Of a DNA stretch of 41,148 nucleotides, positions 1-9,616 are shown piece by piece. How positions within the stretch are numbered: position 1 is the stretch's first letter; every line of letters begins with the position of its first letter. The notes beneath the pieces are model-generated. The model was not told where the DNA came from, did no database searches, and was given only the letters and a program-made list of their open reading frames with translations. Made by a program: the position numbers and the translations under genes. Source of the DNA: CAISIP01 sp031383745 (GTDB taxonomy: Bacteria; Pseudomonadota; Gammaproteobacteria; Burkholderiales; Burkholderiaceae_C); NCBI GenBank assembly GCA_031383745.1, contig JANMZX010000145.1, forward strand, positions 1 through 41,148, given 5' to 3'.

Positions 1-690
1 CGTGGTGTCGGGGTTGACCGACACCCGCGCCTGGTCCCGAAAACCGATCACGGCAGCACTGCCAGCCCCGGTACGCACATCGTCACCCTCGTACAGCGCG
101 GCCCCGACGCCGAGCGGTCGCGCCGCCTTGCCCGGCTGCGCGGCGGCAACCTCGCCCGAGGCCTGGACGACCCGCGCGACGACGGGCCCCAGCGGGTTGG
201 CCGGCGCGGCAGCCGACGCCACGGGTGCAACGCCTTCCTGGCGGCAGTCCTCGCCGCACAGCCGGGCATCGAAACTGGTGCCGCGAATGCCGATGGTTGC
301 GGTGCTGACCCGCAGCGCGACACCGCCCGGGTTACGCTTGCCGATCAGGCCGGTCACCACCCGCATGCCGCCCTTGAAAAGTCGCATCACGGCGGTTTCG
401 GAACCCTGGTCGTGGGCATATTGCTCCAGCGCGAAGGTGGTCGACGGACGCAGCGTGAACTTGGTGCCGTCCGTCAGGTTGACCACCGCGAAACCCTTGT
501 CGGTGGTGGTCAGCACATCGCCCTGCAGCACCGCGTCGCCGCGCCCCAGAAAGCGCACCGTGGCGCCCGGTTGCTGGGCCGTCGCCATGCCCTGCAGGTG
601 GCCGATCTCGCCGGCCTTCTGCTGCGCCGACGCGGCCAGCGCGGTGGCGGCAAGACCCAGGCCCAGCGCAATTCGAATGATCGTGTTCAT
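1..690 (-). CDS. Secreted FecR-domain protein (3' end cut by window edge)
   Basis: The visible N-terminal 230 residues begin with a clear Sec signal peptide (MNTIIRIALG..., cleavage likely after Ala-Ser-Ala near residue 22). A FecR domain follows at about residues 50-142, including the TVRFLGRGDAV start, the TLRPSTTF turn and the IGIRGTSFD end typical of the family. A second, FecR-like beta segment starts near residue 170. A short CGEDC element (two Cys near residues 145-149) sits between them. There is no N-terminal cytoplasmic/TM arrangement as in the FecR of iron-sensing sigma-factor systems, so this looks like an exported structural or binding protein. The start ATG is preceded by GAGG, and the gene lies 14 bp after the stop of the giant exoprotein gene, so the two are almost certainly co-transcribed. 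Function is unknown; a role in assembling or anchoring the exoprotein is inference. Confidence 0.8.
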   Translation of the reverse strand, partial: MNTIIRIALGLGLAATALAASAQQKAGEIGHLQGMATAQQPGATVRFLGRGDAVLQGDVLTTTDKGFAVVNLTDGTKFTLRPSTTFALEQYAHDQGSETAVMRLFKGGMRVVTGLIGKRNPGGVALRVSTATIGIRGTSFDARLCGEDCRQEGVAPVASAAAPANPLGPVVARVVQASGEVAAAQPGKAARPLGVGAALYEGDDVRTGAGSAAVIGFRDQARVSVNPDTT

Positions 691-704
691 GGTGTGAGCC
701 TCAT

Positions 705-3700
705 TCAATAACACTGGTTCAGGCGCCGGTTGGTGAAGAACAGGGTGCCATTTTCGTCGAACGCCAGACGGAACGGGCCATCACGGCCGTCCGCCAGCGC
801 CACCACCGCGGCGGTGATTAGGCCGATGATCCCATCGTCCGCGACTTGCGCCTGCGGTGGGACGAACTCAACGCGCCGGATATTGAACGGGCCTATCAGG
901 TTGGTCAGGCAATTGAGGCAATCGCCGGCGGTGCTGTAGTCGACCGCCCCGCTGGTCGTGACCGTGACGGTGCCGCCATTGAGCAGCACGCTGCCGGGCC
1001 CGGTGAAGCTGAAGGTGTTGGCCGTGATCGTGGCAGTGGCTGCCGAAGTGGTCGAATTCTGCAGACTCAGGTTGCCCGCCGTCGCCGCCAGGTTGAACAC
1101 GCCGGCATTGATGTTGACGTTCGACGGGCCAGTGGTGCCGGCCCGCAACAGCACCGAGCCGTTGGAGGTGATCGACAGCACCGGCGGATCGATGAACGCG
1201 CCACCGACAGTGCCGCCCGTCAGCTCCACCGGGCCATACAGGGTGCTGATGGTCATCGGCCCCACCAGCGGGTTGGCCTGCGCCGACAGCAGCGAGGCAT
1301 CGGACCCCGGACCCTGACCGCCCTGCAACAACAGCTGCCCGGCCACCATGGTGAGGCTGCCACCTGCAGAAATCATCGCCCGGCCCTGCCCGGCTGCATC
1401 ACCGATCTTCACCAGGCCGGCGGCCTCATAGCCCTGCGGATCCATCAGGATGTTGAGGTTGCCCCCGGCGGACAACGCGGCTTTCGATCCGGCCTGGGCG
1501 CTGAGGTTCACCACCGACAGGTTCGCAGAGCCTTGGGTGACGCCGTCGCCGTTGAGCCGGATCGTCTGGTTGCCGGCCGCACTGACTTCGGCGAGGGGGC
1601 CACCGGCCGCCGGCATCGGCGACGAGAGGCTGATGGCCATCGCCCTGGCCGTGATCGATTGCGATCCGCCAGCGCTGATGCTTGCCGCCGTCGCCCCGGC
1701 GTTGTCGACGCTGACCGTGCCGTTGGGCACGGTGATCGACTGCCCGCCGCCCACGGCCCTGACCGCCACGCTGCCGTCGGCGTTGGGGGACCCCGCTGGT
1801 GCCAGTACCGACAGCGAACCGTTCGATATGTTGATCGTCTGTTGCCCGCTGCCCAGATTCACGATGCCGGTATCCGACCCGGTGGTGCCGCCGGTCACCG
1901 ACAGATTGCCGGTCATGGTGAGCGTCTGGCCGCCGCCATTGGCGTACAGGCCCGTGCGGTTGCCGCCGGCCGTCGTGCCGCTGCCCCCCGTGATGCTCAG
2001 CACATCGCGCCCCAGCACGTCCTGGCCACCACCGACGACCATCAGCGCACCCGACGCGTCGCCTGTTCCACCGGCCAGAGAGATCGCGCCAGCCGAACGA
2101 ATCGTCTGGAACCCGCCGGTCGCCAGCTTCGCATACGAGCCTGCCGCGGACCCGCCCACCAGGCCGATGCTGTCGGTCTGGTCATAGCTGGAGGCGTTGT
2201 TGATGTTGCCGATGGCCTGTGTACCGCCGGTGCTCGATACCTCGGCGTAGGCGCCGGCCGCGCCGCCGAGCAACTGGATGGCACCGCCCGAATCGATGGT
2301 CTGGCCGCTGGCCGCGGTGATCCGCGCCGCGGCACTGGCTCCGCTGCCGCCCTGAACCGTCAACGCGCCTGTGGCGTCGTTCGAAAACTGGTAGGTGTTG
2401 CCGATGTTCTGGCGCCCGGCCGTGCTTGCGAGCTCGGCGTAGGCGTTGGCGCCAGTACCGCCGGTCACGCTGATCGTGCCCCCGGTGCCGATGGTCTGGT
2501 TGCCGGTGCTGACCAGCGATGCGAACGCATCGGCACCACCGCCACCACGCACCAGGATGTTGTCCGTCGGGTTGTAGTAATACGTGGACGAATCGCCCAC
2601 CGTCTGCTGCCCGCCATCCGCGCGGATCGTGGCGCTGGTGTTGGCACCGGTTCCACCCAGCACCGAGATCAGGCCGCCAGCATCGATCGTCTGCGAGCCA
2701 CTGGCCTCGTGGATGCGGGCGGACCCGCCGGCACCACCCTGCACCAGGATGTCCTGCGTCGTGACGGGCTGGTAGTAGGTGTAGGTGCGCCCGACGCTCT
2801 GGTTGCCCGAGGCACTGGCAATCTCGGCGTTGGCACCGACACCCGCACCGCCCAGCACCTGGATATTGCCCATGTTGTAGAGCGTTTGCGACCCGGCTGC
2901 CCGCATGCCGGCCGTTGCGTTCAGTCCCGACCCGCCCTGCACCAGCACATCGGTCACCTGCCCATAGATCGAGTTGCCGAAGTCCTGGTTGCCCGTCGTG
3001 GCCTCGATGCGGGCGCTTGCGCCGGTGCCGGAGCCGCCCAGCACGCTGACCGTGCCGTAGACCGAGCCAAAACTCTGCGTACCGCCCGACAGCGACGCGG
3101 TGGCGTTGTCGCCGCCCGCCTGCACCGTGATGAAACCGATGGTGCTGGAGTACTGCGTCTGGGCCACGTCGATCGCGGCCGAGGCCGCATCCCCCGCGCC
3201 GGCCGCCACACGCAACTCGTGGTCGGCCCGTAGCGACTGGTAACCCATGCCAGTAACGCTGGCCGACGCACCGTTGGTGGCGCCACCGGTCACGCGTACA
3301 TCGTGCCGCGCATCGACCGTCATGGTGTAGCCGGCTGCCGCATGGCTGACGATCGCCGCACCACCATCACCCGACACCAGGATGTCGCGGCCTGCCTCGA
3401 TCCGCATGTCCGAGTTCGTGCCGGTCGCGATGACGGACACATCCTGCCCGGATGCCGCTCCGGCGGCGATCTTCACGTCGCGCCCAGCGCGCAATTCCAG
3501 CGTCGAGTTGGCCGTTACCAGACGTGGGCCTCCGCTGGCCTGGATCACCAGGTCGGCCGTGCTGTTGTAGTCGCGCCCGGCGTCGAGCCGCAAGGCGCCG
3601 ATATGGTCGATATCGCCGGTGACCACGAGGTTCCCGTTGGTGGCGGTCAGGCTGAAGTCGGTCACCGCCGTGGGGACGAAACCACCGAGTTCCAGATTGC

Positions 3701-6700
3701 CGCCGTTGCGGGTAATGCCCAGGGAAGCGAAATTCGGGTTGGTGATGGTGATGGTTCCGGCGCCGCTACCGCCTGTGGTCAGGTTGATGTTGCTGAGATT
3801 GCCCAGCGCCGAGTTGACAGCGATGGTGTCCTGCGCGGTGACATACAGGCCAAAGACGTTTTCCAGAGGGATAGTGGCCGTGCCACCAACACTGCCGGAG
3901 GGTGCGTACAGAGTTACGTTGCCATACGGGTCGGCTGTCGCCGGGCCGCAGGTGCTGCACAGGGTCGCGGTCGATATCAGCGATGTGCCGATGCCGTCGA
4001 CCTCGATGCTGCCGCCGTAGGCATACAGCGCCACGTAGCCGGCGAAACCCTCGGCCGATGTATTCACCGTGCCGAAAGTGATGTCACCAAAGGACGAACT
4101 CGCGCTGACACTGCCGCCATTGGTCTGGACGTTGTTCAAATGGATCGGACCGCCGGTGCTGAGGGTCAGGTTGGCCCCGCTGCTCGATGCTCCGACCGTC
4201 TTGCCGATGGCGGCAGTGACATTGCCGAACTGGGTGCCAGAGTCGAACCCAATGTCGAACGTGCCACTGTCCGCATGGGAAATGGTGAGGTTGGCAAAGT
4301 CGTTGCCGGCCGGGCCGCCTGGCGCGACTACTGCCTGGCCGGACACATCGTGGTAGCGCAGGTTCCAGTTGGCCGAGCCGGTCAGGCTCGACGTCGCATG
4401 CACGACCAGCGGCTGCGGACCGCCGACGGCGAAGTCGTAGCCAAAACTCTGCGTGCCGGTTCCGGAACTGCTGCTGACAGTGGCCCCGACCGTCGACGCC
4501 GCACCGGTGGCCTGGTCCCATTGCGCCGTCACATCCAGGTTGTCGAGCCAGGTGTCGCTCGACACGTTGAAACCGACCGCCGTATCGATCGTCAGGTTGC
4601 TGGTGCCGGTCAGTTCCGCCTTCACGTTGCCGCCAGTCGATCGCAGTGTGACCGTGGATGCGGTGACGGTCGTCCCGGTGTCCGATGTCATGTGGATATC
4701 GTCTGCGGCGGTGACTGTCATGGAGTTGGCTGTCAGCGCGATGTTGCCGGGGGCGTATCCTGCCCCTGCTCGGATGACCAGGCTGTTGCTGGCGGTGAGG
4801 TCGCCGGTGGCGAAGGTGGTTCCGGTCAAATCCAGGTTGGTGCCGGTGACGGTTCCGGTCGTGAGCGTGTCGCCGGACAGCGTGACGTAGGCTCCGGCGA
4901 TGTTGGCAGTCGTCAAAGTGGTGCCGGTGACCGACACACTGCCGCCGCCAGTGTTGGCGCTCAGCCCGGCGACCAGCACGGTATTGCCGCGGATATCGAC
5001 GCTATAGCCAGACACGGCACCCGCAGACACGGTCCCGGAGCCCGTGCCAGCCCACACTCTGGCGGTGTCCGTGTAGTAGCAGCAAACTGAAGATCCGCCC
5101 GCCGTCACGATACCGGCCCCCCCGGCCACCGTCACATTGCCCCCCGCGGAGACAAGCGCCGATGTGGCGCTGACGATGTTGCCGCTGGTGGTCAGGTTGC
5201 CATCGGCCGACAGCGTGAGTTCGTCGATGAGGTAGTCGGAATAGCCCAGTCGCGGAATGCTGACATAGGTCGGATACCCACGATGGGTGCCGCTGGTGCT
5301 GACGGCGCCAAGCGTCAGGTTGTTGCCGGTCACGGACAGCGCGGGTGCCGTCAGATCGCCGGTCACGATGTCGGCGCCGGAGATGTCGATGCGGTTGCCC
5401 ACGGTCGTGGACGCGGTGACATTGCCGACTGTGACGTTGCCGCTACCGCCATCGAGGCTCACGTATCCTGCGTTGACATACAGCGGCGGTGTCAGCATCG
5501 AGGCCTGTGTCAACCCATTGCTCGCGCTGAGCTTGGCCTGGTTCAGCCCGGCCGTCCCGAAATCGACGACGCCGAACACCAGGGCGCTGCTGCCGGTGGC
5601 GGAAAAACTAAACTCGTTGAGCGTGCCGGTCTGGCGGATCACATCTCCAATCGTGATGGTGCTGCCGTTGCTGGTGGCCGTCACATTGAGATCCTGCGAC
5701 GTCAGGGTGGAATCGTTGTTCCCGCCGCTGGCGATGCCGGCAGCCGATGCCGACAGGCGCACGGTCGACAACTGCCGGGCCGAGACGCCATCAGTGGCGG
5801 CCACGTAAAAATGCCCGTCGGACGTGGACACTGTCAACGAGCCACCGGTATCGACCGTGACCGGCCCGTCCGACGAACTGCCGATGTCGCGCCCTGCCGC
5901 CAAGGTGACAGCCTTCGTAGCGCCGGCCTTGATATCCAACGGACGTGCGAAGCCGCTGTCGCCGATGAATCCATTGCTGGTATCGGCCGCGGTGATCGTG
6001 ACGTTGCCGGTGGCGCTGACGTCGAGCCTGCTCGAGTCGGAACTGGTTTTGACCGACCCGGCTGCGGAACTCAGGCTCACATTGCCGGAATTGGTGCTGA
6101 CCGCGGTGGCGGTGACCGCGTCGAAAAGCAGGTTGCCACCGGCGCTGATCGTCACCGAACCATTGCTGCTGACCGAGCCCGCGGTGACCTGGGCCAGGGT
6201 GACCAACCCGCTGCCGCCACCCGTGACCGTGATCGAATCCCGCGCCAGCAGATTGCCGGTGCTGGTGACCGAACCCTGCGCCGCAGAAAGCGTGATGTCG
6301 CCCGACACGGTCTGGTCGATCACGCCGGTGAGGCTGATATTGCCGATGCCGTTGTTGGTCACCCGGAAATCGTTGGTGGCGCCCGCCACCGCCGTGTTGC
6401 CGATGCTGATGCCGTTGCTGGTGCGCTGGTAGACGTTGTAGCTGGGGGAGAACTGTCCGCCGGCATCCACGCTCACGCCCGTACCGCCGCTCAGGCTGGT
6501 GATGCCCAGGTTGCCCTGCCCCCGATCGGAGACCGTGACGCTTCGGCCCGCCACCACCGTGCCCAGTGACACGTCATTGGTCGTGCGCTGCGTGGTGTAG
6601 GGGAAACCAGGCGCCGTGTAATACACATTGCCCGCGTAGACGTTCACATCGCCCCCTGCGGACAGATTCGTCACACTGACGTTGCCGTTGTCAAGCGTAT

Positions 6701-9374
6701 ACACGGTGACGCTGCCGGTGCCACCGGCGTTCAGTGTGGTGGCCGTCACCGGGCTGATGGCCGCGCAGGCCACATAGTCATTGTTGGCGCAGGACTGGGT
6801 CGACACCGTCATGCCGGCACTGCCCGTGGTCGTTGCCGAGCCTATCGTGACCGCCCCCTTGGCCGCCAGACTCAGACTTCCCGCGGTGACTATGGTCCCG
6901 ACCGTGACCGGGCCGGCGGAGGTCAGGTCGACCGCCGCGCCAGGCAAGTCCAGGTTGGCTGCGTTGATCGCACCGTCGGTCACCTCCAGGCTGAAACCGC
7001 TGGCAAATCCGCCGGTCGACGTGGCCGACACGTTCAGCACGCCGCCCGCCGCCCCAAGTGACAGGGCGCTCAGGTTGGCGGCCCCCACGACTGTGCTGCC
7101 GCCCAGCGCCGCTACCGTGCCGGCCAGGGACAGTTCGCCGACGGTAGGTCCACCCGAGAACGCCAGGTGCGCCGGGGCCGCCATCTCGGACACCGTGACG
7201 CGCGGCTGCACTGACACCGACGGCGACGCCACGGTGATCGGTGTTGCTACCGAGCCGATCGGGCTGCTGCTGTCTTGCGCGTACAGGTTGACCACCGGGG
7301 CCGTCAGCAGGCCGCCGCTGGCCTGTTCCATGCCAGTCGGGGAATGGATGAACAGCCCGCTGTTGACGGACGAGAGGGTTCCCAGGCGCAACGGCCCTGC
7401 GGCATCGCTGCGAATCGTCACCGACGAACCGGTGGAGGTGGCGTTCACCCGGTCGCTCACGTTCACCGTGGCGTTGATGCTGCTGGTAGCGTTGAGATTG
7501 GCGATTCCGGCGTTGATGTCGCTCACCGACAGGCTGCCGGCCGTGGCGCTCAGGTTGGCGCTGCCCGTGGTGGTGTAGACGCCGTTGGACACACTGCGCC
7601 CGGTCACCTGGATGGTGCCGCTGCCGGCGTTCACGCGCGCGTTGCTGACCGACCCGGTCTGCGAGGCCAGCGTGACCATGCCGCCGCCAGAATTGATCTG
7701 TCCGGCATATCCGAGGCTGTTGTAGCCGAGCAGGTCCACCGCCCCACCGCCGGTTGAAATACCACCGTTGCCGAATACGGTTTCGGCGCGCAGGGTGACC
7801 GCGCCGCCAGTGGTGCTGATGCCGGCATTGTTGTAGAGATAACCGCCGTTATAGGAGGCGCCGCCGGCAGTCACGGTCAGGCCGGCACCCGGTGTACTCA
7901 GGGCAATCGCGTCCTTGATGTAGATGTCGCGCTCTGCCTGCAAGGTCACATTGGCGGCCAGCTGGGACAGGATCTGCGGCGACACGGTCACGACATTGCT
8001 GGGGAAATCGGCAAACTCGTCTACCACCACGGGCAGGATGCCGCTGGTGGCCGATACCAGGATGTCCAATGGGTCGAGCAGCAGAGTGCCACTGGCACCG
8101 GCCGGAGCGCCGAGACTGGCAGACCCGGCAAATGCCAGGTTCCCCTTGCCCGACACTTCTGCAAAACCGCCGTTGCCACCCTGTGGCCCGCCCTGCGCCG
8201 ACAGGCTGCCCTGGTAGCGCGTGTTCTCGTCGGCCCAGACAATGACGCGCCCGCCATCGCCCAGCCCGGTGGCGTCGGCCTTGAGCACGGCACCGCTGGC
8301 GACGTTGACGCGCAGTGCATTCTGGACGCCGGCATTGCCGCCCTGGAAGTCCCCGCCCACCAGGATCTGCCCCCCACCCTGGCTGCCCGATACGTCGAGC
8401 GAGGCGCCGGTATCCAGCGCCACGCGCTGGCCCAGCACACGAATGTCGCCGCCGCTTCCGGCGGAACCCGTCGCCGACACAGCGCCGGCGACGCGTGCGG
8501 TGCCGCCCGTGCTTTGCACCACCACGGTGCCGCCGGCCAGGCCATCGGCGATGGTCACGCTGTCGGCGGTGAGGGTCACGTCATTGCTGCCAGCCAGCAC
8601 GATGCTGCCGTCGGACTGTTGCACCAGGCGACTGGCGCGGACTTCGCCACTGTGGCGCAGGCTGCCGGCAAATGCGCGCACGGCGCCGTTCTCTGCCAGC
8701 AGTTTGCCCAGGTTCAGCACCGAATCGGTCGGCGCCTGGATCTCGAAGGTGACACCTTCCATATCCAGGCTGGCGATCTCGAGCTTGCGCCCTGCCGCCA
8801 GCAGGATGTTGCCGTCTGGCGCGCGGATGATGCCGGTGTTCTGGATGTCCGGGGCAATCAGGGCGATCCTGCCACCGGGCCCGGCCGTGATCATGCCGTC
8901 GTTGCGGATGCCTCCCGCGCCGGTGGCGGCCAGGAAACGCAGCTTGCCGGCCAGGAAGTCCGCGTCGCTGATGTCCAGCGTGGAGGCGATGAAACTGTTG
9001 GTGTCGATGCGGGCCCCGCCACCCACCACGATGCCGCTCGGATTGATCAGGAACACCTGCCCGTTGGCCTTCAAGGCCCCGTTGAGCAGCGAGGCGCCCG
9101 GGCCGGTCACCCGGTTGAGCACGGCGCTGGCGGCCGAAGGCTGGAAGAACTGGACACTCTCGGACGTCCCGATGGAGAACTGCTTCCAGTTGATGATGGC
9201 GCCGTTGGACGCGGTGATGTGGGTTGATCCGGGGGCGGCCTGCCGGATGGCGACCTGCCCGTTGACGACCGTCCCGTCCACCGGACCGGCCCAGGCCACG
9301 CCGCCCAAGGCCGCATGAACCGCCAGTACCAGACCCTTGATCCGGGGCGATGCCCCTCGATGTGATGCCTTCAT
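705..9374 (-). CDS. Filamentous haemagglutinin-like TpsA exoprotein
   Basis: This encodes a 2889-residue two-partner-secretion exoprotein. A signal peptide (cleavage after VAWA, about residue 29) precedes the TPS/haemagglutination-activity domain, roughly residues 30-270. That domain shows the hallmarks NGAIINWKQFSIG, VLNRVTG, GQVFLINPSGIVVGGGARI and TNSFIASTLDI. The rest is low-complexity Gly/Ser/Thr/Ala beta-helix sequence, with an ordered repeat array at residues 2105-2520. The C-terminal 60 residues differ (FNIRRVEFVPP..., LAFDENGTLFFTNRRLNQCY). By family knowledge the protein is exported by an outer-membrane TpsB/FhaC partner, which is not in this window and may lie to the left. The start was chosen at 9374 rather than further upstream because GGAGG lies 5 nt ahead and the signal peptide begins there. 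Several Cys residues, including two CxxC pairs, are unusual for such proteins. The likely role is adhesion or biofilm formation. Confidence 0.9.
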   Translation of the reverse strand: MKASHRGASPRIKGLVLAVHAALGGVAWAGPVDGTVVNGQVAIRQAAPGSTHITASNGAIINWKQFSIGTSESVQFFQPSAASAVLNRVTGPGASLLNGALKANGQVFLINPSGIVVGGGARIDTNSFIASTLDISDADFLAGKLRFLAATGAGGIRNDGMITAGPGGRIALIAPDIQNTGIIRAPDGNILLAAGRKLEIASLDMEGVTFEIQAPTDSVLNLGKLLAENGAVRAFAGSLRHSGEVRASRLVQQSDGSIVLAGSNDVTLTADSVTIADGLAGGTVVVQSTGGTARVAGAVSATGSAGSGGDIRVLGQRVALDTGASLDVSGSQGGGQILVGGDFQGGNAGVQNALRVNVASGAVLKADATGLGDGGRVIVWADENTRYQGSLSAQGGPQGGNGGFAEVSGKGNLAFAGSASLGAPAGASGTLLLDPLDILVSATSGILPVVVDEFADFPSNVVTVSPQILSQLAANVTLQAERDIYIKDAIALSTPGAGLTVTAGGASYNGGYLYNNAGISTTGGAVTLRAETVFGNGGISTGGGAVDLLGYNSLGYAGQINSGGGMVTLASQTGSVSNARVNAGSGTIQVTGRSVSNGVYTTTGSANLSATAGSLSVSDINAGIANLNATSSINATVNVSDRVNATSTGSSVTIRSDAAGPLRLGTLSSVNSGLFIHSPTGMEQASGGLLTAPVVNLYAQDSSSPIGSVATPITVASPSVSVQPRVTVSEMAAPAHLAFSGGPTVGELSLAGTVAALGGSTVVGAANLSALSLGAAGGVLNVSATSTGGFASGFSLEVTDGAINAANLDLPGAAVDLTSAGPVTVGTIVTAGSLSLAAKGAVTIGSATTTGSAGMTVSTQSCANNDYVACAAISPVTATTLNAGGTGSVTVYTLDNGNVSVTNLSAGGDVNVYAGNVYYTAPGFPYTTQRTTNDVSLGTVVAGRSVTVSDRGQGNLGITSLSGGTGVSVDAGGQFSPSYNVYQRTSNGISIGNTAVAGATNDFRVTNNGIGNISLTGVIDQTVSGDITLSAAQGSVTSTGNLLARDSITVTGGGSGLVTLAQVTAGSVSSNGSVTISAGGNLLFDAVTATAVSTNSGNVSLSSAAGSVKTSSDSSRLDVSATGNVTITAADTSNGFIGDSGFARPLDIKAGATKAVTLAAGRDIGSSSDGPVTVDTGGSLTVSTSDGHFYVAATDGVSARQLSTVRLSASAAGIASGGNNDSTLTSQDLNVTATSNGSTITIGDVIRQTGTLNEFSFSATGSSALVFGVVDFGTAGLNQAKLSASNGLTQASMLTPPLYVNAGYVSLDGGSGNVTVGNVTASTTVGNRIDISGADIVTGDLTAPALSVTGNNLTLGAVSTSGTHRGYPTYVSIPRLGYSDYLIDELTLSADGNLTTSGNIVSATSALVSAGGNVTVAGGAGIVTAGGSSVCCYYTDTARVWAGTGSGTVSAGAVSGYSVDIRGNTVLVAGLSANTGGGSVSVTGTTLTTANIAGAYVTLSGDTLTTGTVTGTNLDLTGTTFATGDLTASNSLVIRAGAGYAPGNIALTANSMTVTAADDIHMTSDTGTTVTASTVTLRSTGGNVKAELTGTSNLTIDTAVGFNVSSDTWLDNLDVTAQWDQATGAASTVGATVSSSSGTGTQSFGYDFAVGGPQPLVVHATSSLTGSANWNLRYHDVSGQAVVAPGGPAGNDFANLTISHADSGTFDIGFDSGTQFGNVTAAIGKTVGASSSGANLTLSTGGPIHLNNVQTNGGSVSASSSFGDITFGTVNTSAEGFAGYVALYAYGGSIEVDGIGTSLISTATLCSTCGPATADPYGNVTLYAPSGSVGGTATIPLENVFGLYVTAQDTIAVNSALGNLSNINLTTGGSGAGTITITNPNFASLGITRNGGNLELGGFVPTAVTDFSLTATNGNLVVTGDIDHIGALRLDAGRDYNSTADLVIQASGGPRLVTANSTLELRAGRDVKIAAGAASGQDVSVIATGTNSDMRIEAGRDILVSGDGGAAIVSHAAAGYTMTVDARHDVRVTGGATNGASASVTGMGYQSLRADHELRVAAGAGDAASAAIDVAQTQYSSTIGFITVQAGGDNATASLSGGTQSFGSVYGTVSVLGGSGTGASARIEATTGNQDFGNSIYGQVTDVLVQGGSGLNATAGMRAAGSQTLYNMGNIQVLGGAGVGANAEIASASGNQSVGRTYTYYQPVTTQDILVQGGAGGSARIHEASGSQTIDAGGLISVLGGTGANTSATIRADGGQQTVGDSSTYYYNPTDNILVRGGGGADAFASLVSTGNQTIGTGGTISVTGGTGANAYAELASTAGRQNIGNTYQFSNDATGALTVQGGSGASAAARITAASGQTIDSGGAIQLLGGAAGAYAEVSSTGGTQAIGNINNASSYDQTDSIGLVGGSAAGSYAKLATGGFQTIRSAGAISLAGGTGDASGALMVVGGGQDVLGRDVLSITGGSGTTAGGNRTGLYANGGGQTLTMTGNLSVTGGTTGSDTGIVNLGSGQQTINISNGSLSVLAPAGSPNADGSVAVRAVGGGQSITVPNGTVSVDNAGATAASISAGGSQSITARAMAISLSSPMPAAGGPLAEVSAAGNQTIRLNGDGVTQGSANLSVVNLSAQAGSKAALSAGGNLNILMDPQGYEAAGLVKIGDAAGQGRAMISAGGSLTMVAGQLLLQGGQGPGSDASLLSAQANPLVGPMTISTLYGPVELTGGTVGGAFIDPPVLSITSNGSVLLRAGTTGPSNVNINAGVFNLAATAGNLSLQNSTTSAATATITANTFSFTGPGSVLLNGGTVTVTTSGAVDYSTAGDCLNCLTNLIGPFNIRRVEFVPPQAQVADDGIIGLITAAVVALADGRDGPFRLAFDENGTLFFTNRRLNQCY
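1810..3060 (-). repeat. Alternating 28/37-residue beta-helix repeat array in the TpsA gene
   Basis: Within the exoprotein (residues about 2105-2520) roughly a dozen units follow the pattern (I/L)xVxGGxGAxAxAxIxxxxGxQxIG. In the best-ordered part they alternate between 28 residues and 37 residues. The long form carries an extra nine-residue segment rich in Tyr, Asn and Asp (for example TYYYNPTDN and TYQFSNDA). One pair is 65 residues, or 195 bp. The DNA copies have diverged, so the array is old rather than freshly expanded. Confidence 0.8.
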
Positions 9375-9379
9375 GGGTT

Positions 9380-9384
9380 CCTCC
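9380..9384 (-). promoter_or_regulatory. Ribosome binding site deciding the TpsA start
   Basis: GGAGG lies 5 nt upstream of the ATG at 9374. The open frame continues 126 nt further upstream, but that stretch carries no signal-peptide-like start, so this site fixes the N-terminus. I see no confident promoter in the 242 bp between this gene and divergent dapC. Confidence 0.7.
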
Positions 9385-9616
9385 GCTCGATCGCACCGCG
9401 CCAGCCACCACGCGCCATGGCTTGCCATGAACGCGCGCCTTCCGGGCCAGGCGCCTACCGGTCGATCGTAGCCCAATTGCGTGCCCGGCAGGACCTTCAT
9501 TGCCCCCGACGGGCTGTGGCTGGATCAATTTTGGTCGACCTTGCCAAGGTAACGGGCCTGCCCGCGCCGCCAGGTGCCTCGGCCAGGCGCATGGCGAACC
9601 CGGATAATCCCCGGCC

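Noticed and set aside
1810..3060. Repeat array considered as a CRISPR or tandem DNA repeat
   Set aside because: Repeats are at protein level with diverged DNA, in frame within a coding gene, and without constant repeat/variable spacer structure.
846..6569. Long plus-strand open frames opposite the exoprotein (846-3233, 3303-5090, 5283-6569)
   Set aside because: Their translations are Arg/Gly/His/Ala-rich without domains, and they lie antisense to a clear TpsA gene; stop-poor antisense frames are expected in GC-rich repeats.
9533..9549. Short palindromes (GGTCGACC and CCTTG-C-CAAGG) between TpsA and dapC
   Set aside because: Short enough to occur by chance, and no promoter elements align with them.
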